DNA from: GCA-002726655 sp046582185
GTDB taxonomy: Bacteria; Pseudomonadota; Gammaproteobacteria; Pseudomonadales; Azotimanducaceae
Length of the DNA stretch: 64,000 bases
NCBI GenBank assembly: GCA_046582185.1
Contig: JAYGEX010000001.1
Span: forward strand, 1-64,000
Direction: 5' to 3'
Part shown: positions 62,815-64,000 of the stretch, in pieces
How positions within the stretch are numbered: the first letter of the stretch is position 1
Layout: each line of letters opens with the position of its first letter
Notes under the pieces: generated by a model
Databases searched by the model: none
Told to the model about the DNA's origin: nothing
Seen by the model: the letters and a program-made list of their open reading frames with translations, nothing else
Translations under genes and position numbers: made by a program

Positions 62815-64000
62815 ATGAAGGAAAAGTTAAAGGAAATGCCGGAAACAGGCTCAGAATGGGACCTGCTTAAAGAAGAGATGATCAACCGCGGCGCTGGTGA
62901 TGCCAAGTGGCGCGACGGTAAGACGGCGGTTTACGTTTTCAACGCTGGCGAAGATGTTCTTCAAGTCCAGAAAGAAGCGTACACCATGTATATGTCCGAG
63001 AATGGGCTTGGACCACTCGCGTTTCCCAGCCTTAAAAAAATGGAGGATGAAGTCATTGGCATGGGCCTATCCTTGCTCCACGGGAAGGACGATGCCTGCG
63101 GCACAATCACCTCCGGCGGAACCGATTCCATCAATATGGCTGTAAAGGCTGCCCGGGACTTCCATTTAGCGAACAGCCATTCGTCCGACAAAACAGATGC
63201 AGCCAACCGTCGTCTCAACCTGGTCACGCCATGGTCTGCACATCCGGCATTCGACAAGGCTGCCATGATGATGAGCCTTGAAATTAGAAGAATCCCGCTA
63301 AGAGAAGACTACCTGGCCGATGTAGCAGCAATGTCTGACGCCATAGATGAGAACACAATCATGATCGTTGGCTCAGCGCCAAGCTTCCCCTATGGATTGA
63401 TCGACCCAATTGAAGAACTTGGCAGGCTGGCAGTAGACAAAAACATGTGGCTGCATGTTGATGCCTGCGTCGGCGGCTATATTGCCCCGTTTGTTCGAAT
63501 GAATGGTGGCGATGTGCCGCCATTTGATTTCGAAGTTGAAGGCGTCCACAGCATTTCGGCGGACCTTCATAAATACGGATATTGCGCAAAGGGTGCTTCC
63601 ACCGTGTTATTTAGCAGCAAAGAACTTCACGATTATATGATATTTGATTGCGATAACTGGCCCGGCGGCAGGATGATTACGCCAACGTTGGCCGGAACCA
63701 GGCCTGGCGGCGCTATCTCTGCTGCATGGGCGGTCATGAATTATCTGGGCGTCGAGGGCTATCGCGCAAAGCACAAACAGGTAACCGATGCCAGAACGGT
63801 CATCGAGAAGGGTGTAATAAAACTTGGCTTCGAAATACTCGGCGATCCTCAATTAGGCATCGTCGCTTTCAGCCATCCGGAGCTGAATGTGTTCGCGATA
63901 TATAAGCAAATGTATATTAAAGGCTGGTTCACCAGCCTAACAACGGCACCAAAGGCGCTGCATCTTATGCTCTCACCTTTTCATCTCGAGGTCACCTCTG
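62815..64000 (+). CDS. PLP-dependent lyase/decarboxylase, sphingosine-1-phosphate lyase-like, partial
   Basis: Open at the right edge of the window; 395 codons are visible from the ATG at 62815, which has GGGGAGAAGG upstream. The PLP lysine is Lys253 in SADLHKYGYCAKG; HVDACVGGYIAPF and GTITSGGTDSINM are the family's substrate and phosphate motifs, and GTRPGGAISAAWAVM follows. The sequence resembles eukaryotic and bacterial S1P lyases more than glutamate decarboxylases. It would cleave or decarboxylate a long-chain amine phosphate or an amino acid; the substrate is not certain. Confidence 0.88.
   Translation, partial: MKEKLKEMPETGSEWDLLKEEMINRGAGDAKWRDGKTAVYVFNAGEDVLQVQKEAYTMYMSENGLGPLAFPSLKKMEDEVIGMGLSLLHGKDDACGTITSGGTDSINMAVKAARDFHLANSHSSDKTDAANRRLNLVTPWSAHPAFDKAAMMMSLEIRRIPLREDYLADVAAMSDAIDENTIMIVGSAPSFPYGLIDPIEELGRLAVDKNMWLHVDACVGGYIAPFVRMNGGDVPPFDFEVEGVHSISADLHKYGYCAKGASTVLFSSKELHDYMIFDCDNWPGGRMITPTLAGTRPGGAISAAWAVMNYLGVEGYRAKHKQVTDARTVIEKGVIKLGFEILGDPQLGIVAFSHPELNVFAIYKQMYIKGWFTSLTTAPKALHLMLSPFHLEVTS

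Noticed and set aside
1..64000. Genome-wide reassignment of TAG or pyrrolysine use
   Set aside because: About twenty intact genes in the window end at TAG at the place expected from their families, with no conserved continuation. No pyl genes or CUA-anticodon tRNA were seen in the window. Only local readthrough or error remains possible.

Overview
The window looks like chromosomal DNA of a free-living, probably marine, gammaproteobacterium. The evidence is a recC-recB-recD operon, a LytS/AlgR-type two-component pair, a ClpP paralogue, and an unusually dense set of acyl-CoA, hydrolase and transporter genes (acyl-CoA dehydrogenase, acyl-CoA synthetase, enoyl-CoA hydratases, SDR, nitronate monooxygenase, cytochrome P450, LLM oxidoreductase, amidase, sulfatase, glutathione S-transferases). 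Base composition is even and moderate. No rRNA, tRNA or CRISPR array was recognised. The taxonomic call is an inference from gene content only.

Layout. 1-2000 is a small insertion graveyard: the end of a secreted beta-propeller-like gene, a deleted IS3-type transposase, an IS21-type terminus, and two relics of a TolB/TPR-type gene around an intact NYN-domain gene. 1916-2640 is an XRE regulator with a four-helix membrane partner and a palindromic operator. 2784-15032 is catabolic and hydrolytic: isomerase, LLM enzyme, amidase, acyl-CoA dehydrogenase, two MBL hydrolases, M28 peptidase and acyl-CoA synthetase. Two small secreted paralogues of unknown family lie beside the MBL genes. 15424-25394 holds a ClpP paralogue, an ECF sigma/anti-sigma pair, a membrane-flavoprotein fusion, pgi, a DAHP synthase and an MFS carrier. 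25545-34643 has a sulfatase-MFS pair, an enoyl-CoA hydratase/hydrolase/nitronate monooxygenase operon, an exported SurE, the pyrophosphatase gene and a P450. 34776-43500 is recCBD. 43686-64000 has a Ca/Na antiporter, isoaspartyl peptidase, the two-component system, aminotransferases, GSTs, amidohydrolase, SDR, enoyl-CoA hydratase, serine hydrolase, an MltF-like transglycosylase and a lyase that runs off the end.

Most unusual observation: the inorganic pyrophosphatase frame (32459-32992) is perfect in family terms except for one in-frame TAG, exactly at the position of the catalytic lysine (Lys104 in E. coli numbering). The two small secreted paralogues each also have an in-frame TAG where the other has a CAG glutamine codon. 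About twenty intact genes here end normally at TAG, so general reassignment of TAG is unlikely. Early decay, sequence error or local suppression must be separated by experiment. Other unexplained structures are a ~110 bp nested-palindrome element present twice in opposite orientation (33027-33136 and 57837-57947), a 24 bp repeat family bracketing an acetyltransferase gene, a 15 bp repeat carrying copies of a gene's own stop codon, and perfect palindromes upstream of recC and of a small secreted-protein gene.
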